Source: Hermatobates lingyangjiaoensis (taxonomy: Eukaryota; Arthropoda; Insecta; Hemiptera; Hermatobatidae). Taken from it: 64,000 nucleotides of DNA. The translations under genes and the position numbers were made by a program. The notes beneath the pieces were generated by a model. It was not told where the DNA came from, searched no databases, and saw only the letters and a program-made list of their open reading frames with translations. This document shows, in pieces, positions 13,215-25,599 of this stretch. The stretch lies in NCBI GenBank assembly GCA_026182355.1, contig JAPFBL010000105.1, forward strand, positions 186,001 through 250,000. Direction: 5' to 3'. How positions within the stretch are numbered: position 1 is the first letter of the stretch; each line of letters opens with the position of its first letter.

Positions 13215-13375
13215 AAATGTTTTTTTGCACCGCATCTGGCTGTGTGACGTTGCCCGGTCTATGTGACCCGATCGCCAGGGCGGCTGACCAAAGCATCCCA
13301 GCAGGTGCCTTTCCAATGACTTACGCCTTTCCTTTCTAGAGTTCTTTTCAGAAAGGTGATCTACAGTGGTCATAA
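13215..13375. other. GC-richer non-repeat island, possible conserved element
   Basis: The island stands out from AT-rich flanks (GATCGCCAGGGCGGCTGACC within it). Its minus ORF has no recognisable domain. It lies 5 kb upstream of the first visible Pax exon, so a cis-regulatory element is conceivable but unproven. Confidence 0.25.
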
Positions 13376-13499
13376 ATCGAAAACATTAATTTTAAACCGA
13401 CCCCTGCCCACTTGTCTCCGTACGCTAACCACATCGTAAATCGGTCCAGTACTAGATATTTGACATCATTTGTTTTCGTTTGACATTTACCGGCCAAAG

Positions 13500-13540
13500 C
13501 TACATTATTTTTTTAATAAACAAACTATATATATTTAATT

Positions 13541-13592
<52 letters not shown>

Positions 13593-14086
13593 AATTAAAA
13601 AGATGGTAGCACATAGATAGATACAAGAATAACTCACTTCTATATTTCGACCATCATCGTCATCAGGAGGTGAAGAGTCCCGCGGGAAGGCAGAGCGGCG
13701 ACTCTATATATATATATAGAGGTTTTTCTTACTGTACTCCTTTGTTTCCCCAAACATCCCTTTCTGGACATTAGTCCTTTCCTGTGCTTTCACCCTTTTA
13801 AAATACCACTCTTCCCTCCCACTCTTCTCAACTCCTCACCAGATGTTTTCTGCATTTGGTGTTCAGTTGGGTTTTTGACTCTGACGTAGACCGCTTGTTA
13901 CGGTTGAAAGATCTTAGTCTTGTTTTCCCATTCTTATTGTGGTTTAATTATATATATATATATATATATATAGTTCACACAGGAAAGAGAAAAACAAATA
14001 AAGACACACACAAAAGACTCACAACGATATTTCGACAGTCGTCGTCATCGGGTAGAAGTAGTCCCTTTGAGTAGCTGAAGCTAACT

Positions 14087-14120
<34 letters not shown>
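13500..14120. repeat. Cluster of Penelope-like end fragments and (TA)n tracts
   Basis: A (TA)n tract at 13545-13589 is followed by a reverse copy of the GTCGAAATATC family (13605-13715). A forward copy of the Penelope-like tail family (13735-13955) has TTTTTGACTCTGACGTAGAC and CGGTTGAAAGATCTTAGTC. Another reverse GTCGAAATATC copy is at 13970-14085, then (TA)n at 14088-14118. The 13735-13955 fragment aligns along its whole length with 53000-53215 read on the minus strand. Confidence 0.65.
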
Positions 14121-14122
<2 letters not shown>

Positions 14123-14139
14123 AAATTCCTTAATATATC

Positions 14140-14870
14140 AACCGTTTGTTAGAATTGGTGCATTATGTAATCGTGATTTGAACAATTTTCTAAATTCAGA
14201 ATCAAACTGTATTGCCGACGTTTCGGTTTTACTTTAAAACTTTTTTGATAGGCAACAGTAAGAATTTTCGGTATAAGAAAATAAAATGTATATTATTTAA
14301 ACAAACTAACCGGCTTAACAGGTCATAACCTTCGACTGGGATGTTGAGTATGTAGTATATATATAGCTCAATAACAAAGTGAAAAACATATGAAGGTATA
14401 CAAGACTCACTACTATATTTCGACCGCCGTTGTCATCAGGTAGAAGTACTTCTGCGAGCAGCCGCGTCTGATTCCATACTGATTTTGTATACAAACATAT
14501 AAAAAAAATTATCAGGACTCAGTCAGTTGTTCGGGTTCAAATGAAACACTCAATGCAGACATTCCGGCTTTTACTTAAAGACTTTTTCATAGAATCATAT
14601 CACCTATAGTTCTGATATATTTTACAGTTATTGGCTCATATGTGTTATACATTGTTATATATTTGGGATAATAATTATGGGTTCAGTGAGATATAAGAAG
14701 AATGTATGAAGGATATATAAGCCTGTGGAAAAGATTTTAAATAAAAAGATTTTTTTATTAAACATCAGTTTAAAAAGTTTTTTTGAATCAGAAGAATAGA
14801 CTGAGTCCTGAACAATTTAACCCTGATACATTTGACATTTAAGCAAACACCCGAAGTCGCTTAAGAAATT
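14140..14870. repeat. Copies of the ACCGAAACGTTGGC family with a nested GTCGAAATATC copy
   Basis: The reverse copy at 14140-14340 carries GCCGACGTTTCGGTTTTACT. A GTCGAAATATC-family copy (14350-14490) follows. 14500-14840 holds a second inverted partial pair with text TTAAATAAAAAGATTTTTTT and ACTGAGTCC. Confidence 0.55.
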
Positions 14871-14909
14871 TACCCATTTCTTTTAGCACTATTAGTGGTG
14901 ATTTACTTG

Positions 14910-14910
14910 A

Positions 14911-14943
<33 letters not shown>

Positions 14944-15477
14944 ATATACTGATGTATCTTCTCGACCACTGATTTATCCAGATTCAGAGCAAGGGTTCTC
15001 GAGGATTTTGGTCAATAAAAATTCAGCTAGTTAATATCTGCCGACGTTTCGCCAAAGGTTGTTTGGCATTATCAAGGCTAAAAAACAATTTATTGAAACG
15101 ACATAAGTAAAGCAAAAACCAATTCTTCTACGGTATACCAATTAACATAAAACCAAAAAGGACAAAACAAAAATTCATAAGCAGGAGAACAACAAAAACC
15201 ACGAACTTTGTTACTGTCTGTTTTGTTTTGCTTGAATGCCCTGTATGGAGGTATTCGTGGTTTTTGTTGTTCTCCTGCTTATGAATTTTTGTTTTGTCCT
15301 TTTTGGTTTTATGTTAATTGGTATACCGTAGAAGAATTGGTTTTTGCTTTACTTATGTCGTTTCAATAAATTGTTTTTTAGCCTTGATAATGCCAAACAA
15401 CCTTTGGCGAAACGTCGGCAGATATTAACTAGCTGAATTTTTTATTGACCAAAATCCTCGAGAACCCTTGCTCTGAA

Positions 15478-15531
<54 letters not shown>
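14910..15531. repeat. Near-perfect 230-bp-arm palindrome of the GAAACGTCGGC family
   Basis: The arms at about 14975-15206 and 15255-15483 are almost identical reverse complements with a loop of about 48 bp. Each arm contains the hairpin GCCAAA..TTTGGC-type stem next to GAAACGTCGGC (plus copy near 15381-15419). (TA)n tracts border both sides (14910-14948; 15481-15531). The high arm identity suggests a recent event or an assembly artefact. Confidence 0.8.
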
Positions 15532-15533
<2 letters not shown>

Positions 15534-15784
15534 AATTAAAAGAAACGGTCCAGCGGACTTTTTTAAGTAAAATTAATTCAAAACGAAGGAAACACACACA
15601 GAGACACAGACATAACTCACATCGATATTTCGACCATCGTCGTCATCAGGAGCGACTGTCACCGCCCTGCCTTCCTGCGGGACTCTTCGCTCTTCGCTCT
15701 TCACACCTCCTGATGACGACGATGGTCGAAATATCGATGTGAGTTATGTCTGTGCCTTTCTGTGTATTTCCTTTGTTTTGAATT

Positions 15785-15833
<49 letters not shown>
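15532..15833. repeat. Inverted pair of the GTCGAAATATC family plus (TA)n
   Basis: The reverse arm (15590-15655) and forward arm (15705-15780) are complementary. The forward copy reads CTGATGA (15710-15716), C, GAC, GATG, GTC, GAAA. It is followed by (TA)n at 15788-15833. Confidence 0.75.
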
Positions 15834-15836
<3 letters not shown>

Positions 15837-16097
15837 ATTCAAAATTCGAAAAAACGATCAAAACTGGACGCAAATCAGTTCAAAAATGAAGAAAAGCAAC
15901 ACACAGAGGAAAAGACACTTACAAACTGAAATTTTCGGATGATCCGTCTTCAGGAGAAAAGAGAATGGGCGACCAAGCACGTCGGAAACATGCCTAACGT
16001 TGTGTTTCCGGCGTGCTTGATCCTGCGTGGATCATCCGAAAATTTAAGTTTGTAAGTGTGTCTTTTTCTCTGTGTGTTGCTTTTCTTCATTTTTGAA

Positions 16098-16144
<47 letters not shown>

Positions 16145-16455
16145 TTAGAAATAGGAAAGATGATCCCAAACTGGACACAATACGAATTCAAAATCAAAGA
16201 AGAATAATACACAAAGTAAAGAAACACTCTAAGGAACTTAAATTTTCAGGTAATTCGTCTTCAGGAGAAAAGAGAAAGGGAGACCAAGAATGTGGTGGAC
16301 ACAACGGTAAGAACCCTGGGTTAATACCGATGCGTCTACAACATGCTTGGTCTCCCTTTCCCTTATCTCCTGAAGACAGATTGCCCGAATATTTAAGATT
16401 GTAAAAGTATATCTTTACTCTGTGTGTTACTCTTCTTCGATTTGAACTCGTGTAT
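15834..16455. repeat. Two inverted pairs of the TCTCCTGAAGAC family
   Basis: Pairs at 15835-16095 and 16145-16450 are separated by (TA)n (16100-16142). Arms share TCATTTTTGAACTGAT-type ends, CTGAAGAC next to GAAAATTT, and CTTGGTCTCCCTTTC. The second pair ends with CTCTTCTTCGATTTGAACTCG. Confidence 0.7.
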
Positions 16456-16555
16456 ATATATAATTATTTGCATAAGTGGGCAGCAAAACTTCTTTGTGGC
16501 AAATGGAATTAATATATGCAGAAGCAGCTGCATATTTCAATTCTATATATAACAA

Positions 16556-16905
16556 CTAGCAAACCTACTCGTCCTTGACGGAATCGAAAATTCGATTGTA
16601 CTTGGTCTCCAAAATATCATTAGAAATTATAGAATAATAGAAAAGACTCTTATTAGTGTAGTGTTAAACAAATGCTTCTGTATACACTACATTAAATGTC
16701 TCTCCTTCAGTTTCATGGAAGAACAAACAGTTGGAACCTCTGACGCTTGAGGAAGCAAACTACGCTTGACCATTTAAGAAAAACATGGTCTCACTCACTT
16801 CAATTCCTGCGTTAGATAAAGTTTGCCCTTGCGACTTAGTTAACGTCATTGCGAAACAGAATCTGACGGCACTTTGCAATCGATTGAACGAAAACGGATA
16901 GAGAT
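16556..16905 (-). mobile_element. Helitron 3' end fragment
   Basis: On the minus strand it ends with the hairpin stem CCGTC..GAC and CTAG (16556-16559). It includes the helicase remnant segment read in the larger copies (TTCGCAATGACGTTAACTAA on the minus strand, near 16830-16855). Upstream the match fades, so the copy is 5'-truncated. Confidence 0.65.
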
Positions 16906-17604
16906 GCTAAAGTGATTCAAAATTGTATATATTGTTTTAAAAATTTGTACGTATGACATTCTTACACAAGTACACGTAGAAACGTAAATGAAACATGTAT
17001 TTCCAAACAGTTTGGTTGATGTAGTTTCAGAATATACAACGTGGTACAAAAATAGGTTTAAAGTAAATTACAACATTAATTTTGTGATTATTTATCTACA
17101 CAATTATATAGTAAGACAATGTTTGCAATGGTATTTAAATTTTATTGTAAACAATAGTACAATAACTTTAAATTTTATTAAAGCATATGTTCAAACTGTT
17201 TTGCAACACAATTTACAGTTTTGTACTCTTAAGCTTTGACAAACATTTTCTGATAATTCTTCTTGGGGATTAATTTTTGAAATGCATATCTAATTCAAAT
17301 TTCAAATACTGAAACTTTGATTTAAACATCACCTCTAACCACCTCTAGAGTTAGAATCCTTTACGTGGTTGTAAACACGAAATTATCATAGTTGTAATAA
17401 GCATTAGACATGATTATTGACATGATATAAGTGATACATAGACATATTCCACATACTGTCTACTTTCTTTTGCGCCACCCTACATATGGTTAGAGAATCC
17501 ATCCTTAAAAACATTGAAGGGGTTTTATGATAACAAACACATAGACGCTGCAACTTTATTATATCTACCCATTATTAGTATCACAGAGGTTAGTAAACAA
17601 ACTA
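16906..17604. other. AT-rich non-coding DNA
   Basis: Two short overlapping ORFs on opposite strands, no recognisable protein. Nothing else seen. Confidence 0.4.
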
Positions 17605-17750
17605 ATGACATAAATCCGTCTTACCTCCTGAATAGTTGTTGTAGACGTCCAACTGGCTTCGCTTGTGCTGCTCCTCCTTGAAGATGCGTTATGAGCCACA
17701 CCGTTAGGACGACTACAGCAGCGATTCACAAGAAAAGACGGATTTGTATA
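17605..17750. other. GC-richer island bounded by an 11-bp inverted repeat
   Basis: AAATCCGTCTT (17612-17622) and AAGACGGATTT (17735-17745) enclose about 110 bp of GC-richer DNA. The minus strand reads an open frame RIFKEEQHKRSQLDVYNNYS followed by a donor-like GAG|GTAAGA. The context, 0.4 kb upstream of the Pax exon, leaves both a small exon of another transcript and a regulatory element possible. Confidence 0.3.
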
Positions 17751-18140
17751 ATAGTACGATGTTTATTATGTTTCTTTAGTTATTTTAGCTGAAATATTAA
17801 ATGTCAGACTTTGATTTAGCCACCAACTTAAATCCTTTAATCCCACCAGCAGTTATCATTCCACCAGATTTCTAACAACTTTATAAGAAGGCTGATAAGA
17901 TGTTGGTGCCAAGATCTGTTTAGCAGTGATAACGAAAAAGACAAATTATAAGTGATCAAAACAATTTATAAAGATTACTACCAAAGGGTGGTTTCTACAC
18001 TCTTTTATTCCTTTTTTTATGTAGTTGTATCAATATTATTTGTTACTTCCCTAAGAGAAGTTGTAAAAAAAATAAATAAAAAATGTTTGATTTATAATAA
18101 TTATAGATGAATAAGATTTGTTTCTGGGGCTGTGTTTCAG

Positions 18141-18459
18141 ATGTGTGCACGACAGGGCAGGGTAGAGTAAACCAACTCGGAGGCGTCTTCATTAACGGCC
18201 GCCCCCTGCCTAACCACATCCGGCTCAAGATCGTGGAGATGGCCGCGGCAGGGGTCCGGCCTTGCGTAATCTCTCGCCAATTGCGAGTCAGTCATGGATG
18301 TGTTTCCAAGATACTCAACAGATACCAGGAGACGGGCAGCATTCGCCCTGGAGTCATAGGCGGCAGTAAACCCAAGGTGGCGACGCCTGATGTGGAGCGA
18401 CGCATTGAGGAGTACAAGGGTGAAAACCCAGGCATTTTCTCATGGGAAATTCGCGACAG
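18141..18459 (+). CDS. Pax3/7: Pax3/7 exon: paired domain, PAI subdomain and most of the linker/RED part
   Basis: The exon opens after a pyrimidine-rich acceptor ending TTTCAG and closes at donor AG|GTACT. It needs one base from an upstream exon (reads xAT GTG TGC ...) and ends with two bases (AG). The frame gives [20 protein letters not shown], then the invariant [20 protein letters not shown] and [19 protein letters not shown], ending at FSWEIRD plus a split Arg codon. This is paired-domain residues 1-102, the DNA-binding bipartite helix-turn-helix region. The GC content is far above the flanking DNA. An in-frame ATG at 18107 lies upstream in the likely intron, and the acceptor suggests it is read-through rather than the true start. 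A stop occurs just past the donor, which confirms that splicing is needed. Confidence 0.96.
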
Positions 18460-18689
18460 GTACTAGCTGAACTTCAGTTAAACTAATAGCCTAGTTTACG
18501 GTGCTAAATAAATATACTTGCAGGTACTCGACAACCTTAAAAAAAACCTGATTTATTAATCATTTCCAATATTATAAAAACGATGAAGGTATTATGGTAG
18601 TCATTCGTATAGAGTTCGGTTTCCAGGTTAATCACTTTAAAATAAGTAAATACTAAACTTCAAGACTTGTTTACAGCATGGACCGGTTT

Positions 18690-19015
18690 TGCATGCTGTC
18701 TAACGACTCCTACACCAGTATATGTTGGAGTTAGCTAATAACATTAACATAACTTCCTCTTCCTCTGTGATTATAAGAATATATGTTGACTGTGCTCGTG
18801 AGTGAAGAGTGAATGCAAAGCTGGAATTTCTGACAAGACTGGTAGACAGGCCGTTGTCTGAACTCAATGCACCTATAACGGTGTGGCATCCTCCACACAA
18901 TGCACCTTGCAGAACAACTATGGGCTCATTCCACCCATCCCTAGTCGACGTCCATGTCAATGTAAACTGCATGACAATGTCACTACAACAATGCACTCCC
19001 ACATATAAAATGTAA
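18690..19015. other. GC-richer intronic island, possible cis-regulatory element
   Basis: Non-repeat sequence just downstream of the first visible Pax exon, with overlapping short ORFs on both strands but no recognisable protein. Its position close to the exon and its composition are the only support. Confidence 0.25.
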
Positions 19016-19879
19016 AACACAAAATAATCTCAAATTTGTAATTATTTCAAACTTTAATTTTTTCTATAGGTGTAATACTTGAAATTTTGTAAAGTTTTTG
19101 TAAATTAATGTTTCAATATTTCTCTGCATTAAAAAAAATCTTTTCTTTAGTAGTACATAATTACTACATTAATTAAATACACTCTTGTTTAATAATAACT
19201 ATAGTAATAAATATTAATTTAATATCATTATTGCAAAATTCAGTCACAACAACAAGGCCATGAACAAAATGATTTGATTTTGAATTTTTAAAATTTTTTT
19301 AGGAATCATATCCAGATATGATTATTAAAGTTAATGAACCACAAAGAAATAATGATATCGACAATATATACAAAAAAGTTTAAAATAATCCTACTATTTT
19401 GTTAAAATAGTCTCCATTTTACTTAAAGTTGTGGAAAGGAAAGGATTTTACATGGTAAGGAAAATGCAATGATCATTTTTTAATTCATATTTGAAGTAAG
19501 GGATTTGAAACACATTATTATTATTAGTACTATAGAGGTTGTTGACTCCATTTTTTGACGTTAGATCTACGTGTAGTAACATTGAAGGCAGTCTGCTCCA
19601 GATTTTTGTATGCACAATTAAGTACCCTGGTTAGGTTCACAAAGCTTAAGTTAAAGAAATTCGTATCCAAATATATAAATACAAAGAATTGCTAAAGGTC
19701 AATATACTAAGAATTGAAATTTTTGTTTGTGGAGATATCGGAATGAAAGTCTCTTTGTTCAAAACAATTGTAGATTCAGTTTTGAAATGGTTTTCAAAAT
19801 ATGGTGAAGAGAAATATGTGAGTGGTTTAGTCTAATGGAGCGAATAATAAGGAGTTATGAAGATTTATGATACTTGTTG

Positions 19880-20012
19880 CCTGTCGGATTAGGCCGTTTG
19901 AGCTGGGTGTATTGTGAGAGGCCCTTGTAGGCAAACACCAGGGGAATTAGCCAGCTGCCGAGAGGCACGAATCAGTCCCTAACGCTATGCTACCACTTAG
20001 CGACTCCATTCC
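19880..20012. other. GC-richer intronic island, possible cis-regulatory element
   Basis: A compact block containing GGATTAGG and GGGGAATTAGCC, both including TAAT/ATTA-like homeodomain core sites. No repeat copy seen elsewhere in the window. Confidence 0.28.
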
Positions 20013-20044
20013 TCTCATATTAACATTAATTAGTCACTTATTAT

Positions 20045-20047
20045 CAG

Positions 20048-20084
<37 letters not shown>

Positions 20085-21260
20085 TTGATATAACTTCTCG
20101 ACCACTGATTTTTAAAGTTCAAATATTGGTTTCTTGAGAATTTTTGGTCTAAAGAAATTACACTCCTGTTTATACGCCGACGTTTGGCCAAAAATTATTT
20201 GGCTTTTTCAAGCCTAAAACAATTTATTAACGACATAAGTTGTGAAAACAAATACATCCACGGAATATCAACCAACAGAAAACAAAAACACAAAAATCAA
20301 AACCATAAAATGCCAAAATACATTGAAAAGAAAACCATAAAATGACCACGAAATAGCCAATGTTATTGTTTATTTTTAAAAACAACCATGTGTTGTTTAC
20401 ATATACTTTCTTATTAAAATTATTAAGGCTAAACACAATTTTAAACAGATAAGCAATATTACAAAGTAATTCTGCGAGGATACCATTAACAGAACATTCA
20501 AGGAAATAAACAGACAATAATAAATACAGTAAGCAAGAAAATTACAAAACAATAAAAATAGGAAAAATAAAGAAACTAATGGGAAAAAACTACAAACTTA
20601 TTACTTTGTTTTTGAGGAAGAAACTATTTACGGTCCATACCTTTATCTACCAGGAACATATCAGATACGAGAATAAAGGAAGGTTACATAAACAGAAAAT
20701 AAAACAAGCTACTCCTACAATTTTAACCTCAAGTAGTTAACAGAACTATTGAAGGAGATTGCTGTAAATGAGACTAAGGCTAGATATATCCGACCTCTTA
20801 TTACAGACTATTGGCGTTTTCATCATATTTATCATTTCTTTCAAATTTCTCTTCTTTATGTGTTTATCATATTCTAGAATTACGAATGTCTCTTTGTACA
20901 TGCATGATCGACAAGAGCACAAACTATTCTTTAGAATTTGTATTTAACCTTAATAATTAATAACAAGTAATTATGTTTAAACAACACTCATTTTATTTTT
21001 TTAAAAAAAAAACAACACTTGCAACTTTTTGGTCCTTTTGTGGTTTTCTTTTATTTTGCATTTCTGTATTTTGGTATTTTATTGTTTGTTTTTTATGTTT
21101 CTTGTTTTCTGTTTGTTGATATTCCGGTAAGTATTTGTTTTCACTACTTTATAGTTAATAAATTGTTTTTAGTCTTGAAAATGCCAAACAATTTTTGACG
21201 AACGTCGGCATATAAACAGAAGTGTAATTTCTTTAGACCAAAAATCATTAAGAAAACCAA
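20045..21260. repeat. Inverted pair of the GAAACGTCGGC family, decayed, plus (TA)n
   Basis: The reverse arm (20090-20420) starts after (TA)n (20050-20080). The forward arm is at 21010-21260. Arms share TTCTCGACCACTGATTT, GCCGACGTTTGGCCAAAAAT and its complement. The intervening 20420-21000 includes A-rich sequence with partial arm copies. Confidence 0.65.
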
Positions 21261-21264
21261 TCAT

Positions 21265-21600
21265 TAAACAATTTATTATCAAAGGTTAACTATTTTTTTT
21301 AATCCAATGTTTCGTCTATATTTCTAGACATCTTCAGGGATACATCAATATAAAATTAATTCCATTAACATGAAAACAAAAGTTGAATTTTATATTAATT
21401 ATTATGATTATTATTGTATTATTTATTATCATTATTATTAAATAATTACATTAATTTGGAATTGATGTAACCCTGAAGATATCTAGAAATATATACGAAA
21501 CGTTGACTTACAGGTGTTTTTCTATAATTGTTTAACGCTGGACCAAACCTCGGTAAAGAAAAATAGCCTAGAATATATGTGGTCAAGATAAAAAACTTTG
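21265..21600. repeat. Inverted pair of the CTGAAGAT..CGAAACGTTGAC family
   Basis: Left (reverse) ACATCTTCAGGG at 21330 and right (forward) CCCTGAAGATATCTAG at about 21472 face each other. The right copy continues ACGAAACGTTGAC. The outer flanks share GGACCAAACCTCGGTAAAG with 61990-62010. Confidence 0.6.
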
Positions 21601-22064
21601 TATTATATATATAAAGGGTTCAGAGCATATGTTCTGTGTTTCTTATTTTTTCTTGTGGCTGTTACCTATTAAGTCTATATACATATATATTATTAAATAA
21701 TGCACCGTACTTCACCTGAATTTGCGTGATTGTTTCTGAGCCCAGATTATTAGGCAGATTAATGATACTAGCGCTGATGTTACCTTAGAACTTCAGACAA
21801 AGCTCTTATTTATCTCCCGAAAGGTAGATCTGCTCCTATTCTAAACCTCAGTTGATAATGACTAATTATTAAGTAATTTTAGTAAAACTTTTCGTTCCTT
21901 ATTCATTTTTTCTCTACTTATTCGTATTTAATTATTAGTTAGTATTTATTTTTTATAGTTGCTCCTCTCCCTGTGGTTGTTAGCTAGATTAATTAAATGG
22001 CTCTTGAATGACATGACTTCATTCGTCGGCTGTCTTCAGAGTGATTTACTTTTTTATCTCTCTA

Positions 22065-22640
22065 CCTGATGAGGCGGTCGAACGATATTGAGACTGATTT
22101 TCTGTGATATCTTTTGTGTTGTTCTTTCTGTGAGATATATATATATATAGTTAACACAGGAAAGAGAAAAACAAATAAAAACACACACATATATACTCAC
22201 AACGATATTTCGACACTCGTCGTCATCGGGCAGAAGTAGTCCCTTTGAGTCTCTGAAGCTAACTGCTTCATATATATTTATATATATACAAGTATTGTGT
22301 CCAGTTTGGATCGTATTTCGTTTTATCAGTGAATTTATATATATACACTTTTTCGTTGGAAATACGATCCAAAACAGACAAATTTAGTTCAATATAGAAG
22401 AAAAAACACAGAGAATTCAAAATAACACACTTACAGTCTCTAATTTGCGGTATAAACCGTCTTCAGGAGAGATAAGAGAGGGAAACTAAGCGCATTGGAG
22501 ACCAACCGTCTCTGAACCAGTGCGCTTGGTTTCCCTCTCTTATCTCTCCTGAAGACGGTTCAAACCGAAAATTAGAGACTGTAAGTATGTTCTTTTGATT
22601 TCTCTATGTTTCTTTGTCTAAATTGAACTATTGTATATAT
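22065..22640. repeat. GTCGAAATATC fragments and an inverted pair of the TCTCCTGAAGACGG family
   Basis: 22070-22130 (forward, diverged) and 22145-22265 (reverse) belong to the GTCGAAATATC family. 22330-22640 is a palindrome with CTGAAGACGGTTCAAACCGA in its forward arm and TCCCTCTCTTATCTCTCC. It closely matches 31965-32285. Confidence 0.7.
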
Positions 22641-22974
22641 ATATATATATAAGGAATCTTAATTAATATAAAAGCCAATTTTTAGTTTAATACATCTTCT
22701 CAATTTTACAAACTTCCCCAAATTATCTGAAGGGAATAGGAAAACAGTTCAGGCAGGAAAGCTGGAAGAAGTCAGTGTGATATCCTCTGTGATGAACACT
22801 GAAGACAGAAGGTAACCAAGGCCAGAAAGTAACCTCTCTATGCCCAAGTACTTTGTTGAAACCTCCCATAAAATCGAGAAGTATGAAATTCATTCTCAGT
22901 GTTTATTTATTATGATACTGCTATGTATTTAGATTTTGTTCTATTTTTTAATATAGTTTTATATTGTTAAATAA

Positions 22975-23050
22975 CCCTTGAAAATGGTCAACGGGGACCA
23001 AAACATGCCAGTATATGCAAATAATATTTTTTGGTAAACTAGTCAATCTT
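22975..23050 (+). repeat. Single hammerhead-like repeat end
   Basis: CCTTGAAAATGGTC, loop AACGG, GGACC, then AAAACATGCC: the same layout as the other repeat ends (core, hairpin, A-rich). Family identity otherwise unknown. Confidence 0.35.
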
Positions 23051-23167
23051 GTTTTAGACATATGGAGACCTATGTGAGAGAAGTTGAGAAATCTAGCAAA
23101 AAAATGTGTTGAACTAAACATTGGCATTAATTTAAACAGGGCCTGCAAAAATGTAGGTTCCTTCCTA

Positions 23168-23201
<34 letters not shown>

Positions 23202-23399
23202 TGATAAAAGAATCAAGAGTGAACATTGTCATAGCCAGGACTAGAATGATCCTATTGAAATGTTCGAATTGTATTCTTTTAAAAAATGTCTAATGTAATG
23301 CTTAAGGTATTTTGTTTCAATATTTTCTATTCCGTCTATTAAAAAGATTTTTTAAAGAACTGACCTAGTTCTGATAAATTTTATTTTGTTTCTTCTTCA

Positions 23400-23745
23400 C
23401 TGTCGATACTTTTATCAAGATTATATATATATACATATCAATGAATAAATCACAATATGGAAAGGGAAAAAAAACTCATTGATTGTTATTTCACGTGTTT
23501 ATGTGAAATCTTGTTATATATAAAAAAATTATAATTTATCAGAACTTGGTCAGTTTTTCAGGTTTAAATTAAACTCTCATTTGCCAACGCTTCGGTTTTT
23601 ATTTAATACTTTTTCAATAGGCAGAAGTATAAAGATTTTGAAACATAAAAATTAAGAATTACATTAGACATTATTTTACAAAGCAAATTACTCTGTGGAT
23701 TTCAGCAACAACTGTCTAGTTTGAATGAACACATGACACTCAGGT
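23400..23745. repeat. Fragments of two repeat-end families
   Basis: 23410-23515 resembles the Penelope-like tail family with an AT tract. 23520-23745 is a reverse copy of the ACCGAAACGTTGGC family (CCAACGCTTCGGTTTTTATT). Confidence 0.5.
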
Positions 23746-24112
23746 TAGCTAACTCGAAGTTAAAAGTAAAATTTTACTCTTTTCTCTGTATAACTCATTC
23801 TCTGCTTGTGTCAAGAAAAAGTGAAGGATAACTGTGGGAGCCCTCTTAACTTGTCAGGTCCGTATTACTGAGTATTATAATATTCTGGTGAATTATGATT
23901 CACAAATTAATGATTGCCAGAAAAGAAGTCGAAATAAGAAATAAGAGTGAAGACGAACCAAAGCTGTCCCCTCTGTGATTCAGAGGAAGTTGTCGAGCGG
24001 GTTTGTCTTGCCTTCTAACATGCATGACTTAAGTACAGGAAGGTTAAGATTCCCCACCGCTATGTAATTATAATCTATTATAATTATAGTAAATGTTTGT
24101 TTGTTTTCCATC

Positions 24113-24395
24113 GCCCACACTCATAAGTCTTTCACCTTTTAGTTCTGTCCTAGAGGCGGAAGTTGTGACTCATTTATTATTTGGTGCCCGTTTTAGTAAT
24201 GGGCGAGTCGCATTACCTGTTTATTCTACATTGAGAGTCCTAAATGTTGTCTACCTCAATTGTATTTACAGTAGGGATTTGTAACGAGTACCTGACATTG
24301 TACAGGCTCAGAACCGACGGCTTAACGTCCTCTCCGATGGACAACGTATTCAGATTTATTCACCTCACACGTAAATAAATCAAGAGTAGGAGTGG
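24113..24395 (-). mobile_element. SINE, type B tail
   Basis: On the minus strand the body reads GAGGACGTTAAGCCGTCGG and CAATGTCAGGTACTCG, then the type B tail with AATAAATGAGTCACAACTTC and CAGAACTAAAAGGTG. The tRNA-like head is mostly lost beyond 24395. Confidence 0.7.
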
Positions 24396-25599
24396 TGGGT
24401 AATGATAAATCTAACTCAAACTCTTGATTTGTGTGTGTAATAGTATGTATGCTCATTCAGTAATAGCATACCTTTTCATCTTGTGTCTATGTGTAATGTA
24501 TGTTACTTACAAATGAATATGAAGCAGATCGCTTTATAGTGGTAAATGGAGCACTACCTACGGCGTGGCATTGCTGTACTAATATTTTACGGGCTTCTTT
24601 TTTTGCCATTATCGTAGAAATCAGGAAGTAATTGTGAAAAAAATCCTCATATTTTTAAAAAAACACAAAAGGGATATTTTCAATAAAATGTAAAAATTTT
24701 TGTTTTTTTTTAGAATTTTTTAAGAGAATGGAGTGAAATGTTTACTTGGTCTTTAATTGATATTTAGAGGTTTAAGAAAAAGATCTGAATGTTCTAATGA
24801 GTTAATATGATATATATAAAAAAAAAAGTTTGTTAATATAAAAAGAAATCAATGCCAATCAAGAAACATATATTTTCTATATTTATCCGTGGAATGGTGG
24901 ATTTGTCTAACAAAGTGTTCTAATCAAACTATATGAGCAAATTTAATAGTAATAATTGCATTTTGATAAAGAAATATTGGAAGTATTGTTGTAATTGGTT
25001 CGAATTCTATACCCAGTTGGTCTTTAATTTTTATCTTAATTTCTTTTCTTTTTAATTGAAACTTTTTTGAACAAATCAAAATGAGATATAGTTCTTGGTG
25101 TGTTTAAGAACGCTAATATCTAAGGGTGATATTGAATTGTGAGAAATGTAATCTTCGTTCTTTTTTACGAAAGGGGCACTAATATTGAGCTACTTCTTCA
25201 GTGAATCTTATGAACCTGATATTTTTTTTTCATGATATCCTTCTTCGAATTTATGAATGGTACTAATGTATAAATGGATTTCTCCACAAAATATTTACCA
25301 TTCGACTAACCAGACACCACTAATTATAATAGATATATTCGTATATTCAGTATGAAGTGAGCATATGAATAGTGTAAGCCTGATGTGTTAGCAAAGGAGA
25401 AAAAAATTTATTCTCTTGAAAGTTTCTTATAGAACAGTGAACGTACCATCATTCAAAAGGTTACGTTAACTATACCATTTTCCTTGCAACCTCATTTAAA
25501 CAGTAACACATCTCCTCATTTCAACCCAATAGGAGACAACAAAAACAGAAACAACTATTATAACAGAAGTAAGATGGTTACTATAGACTTGAAAGAGGT

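Noticed and set aside
18107..18140. ATG at 18107 as the Pax start codon
   Set aside because: It is in frame, but a strong TTTCAG acceptor sits at 18140 and the exon needs one incoming base, so this is intron read-through. A cDNA would decide.
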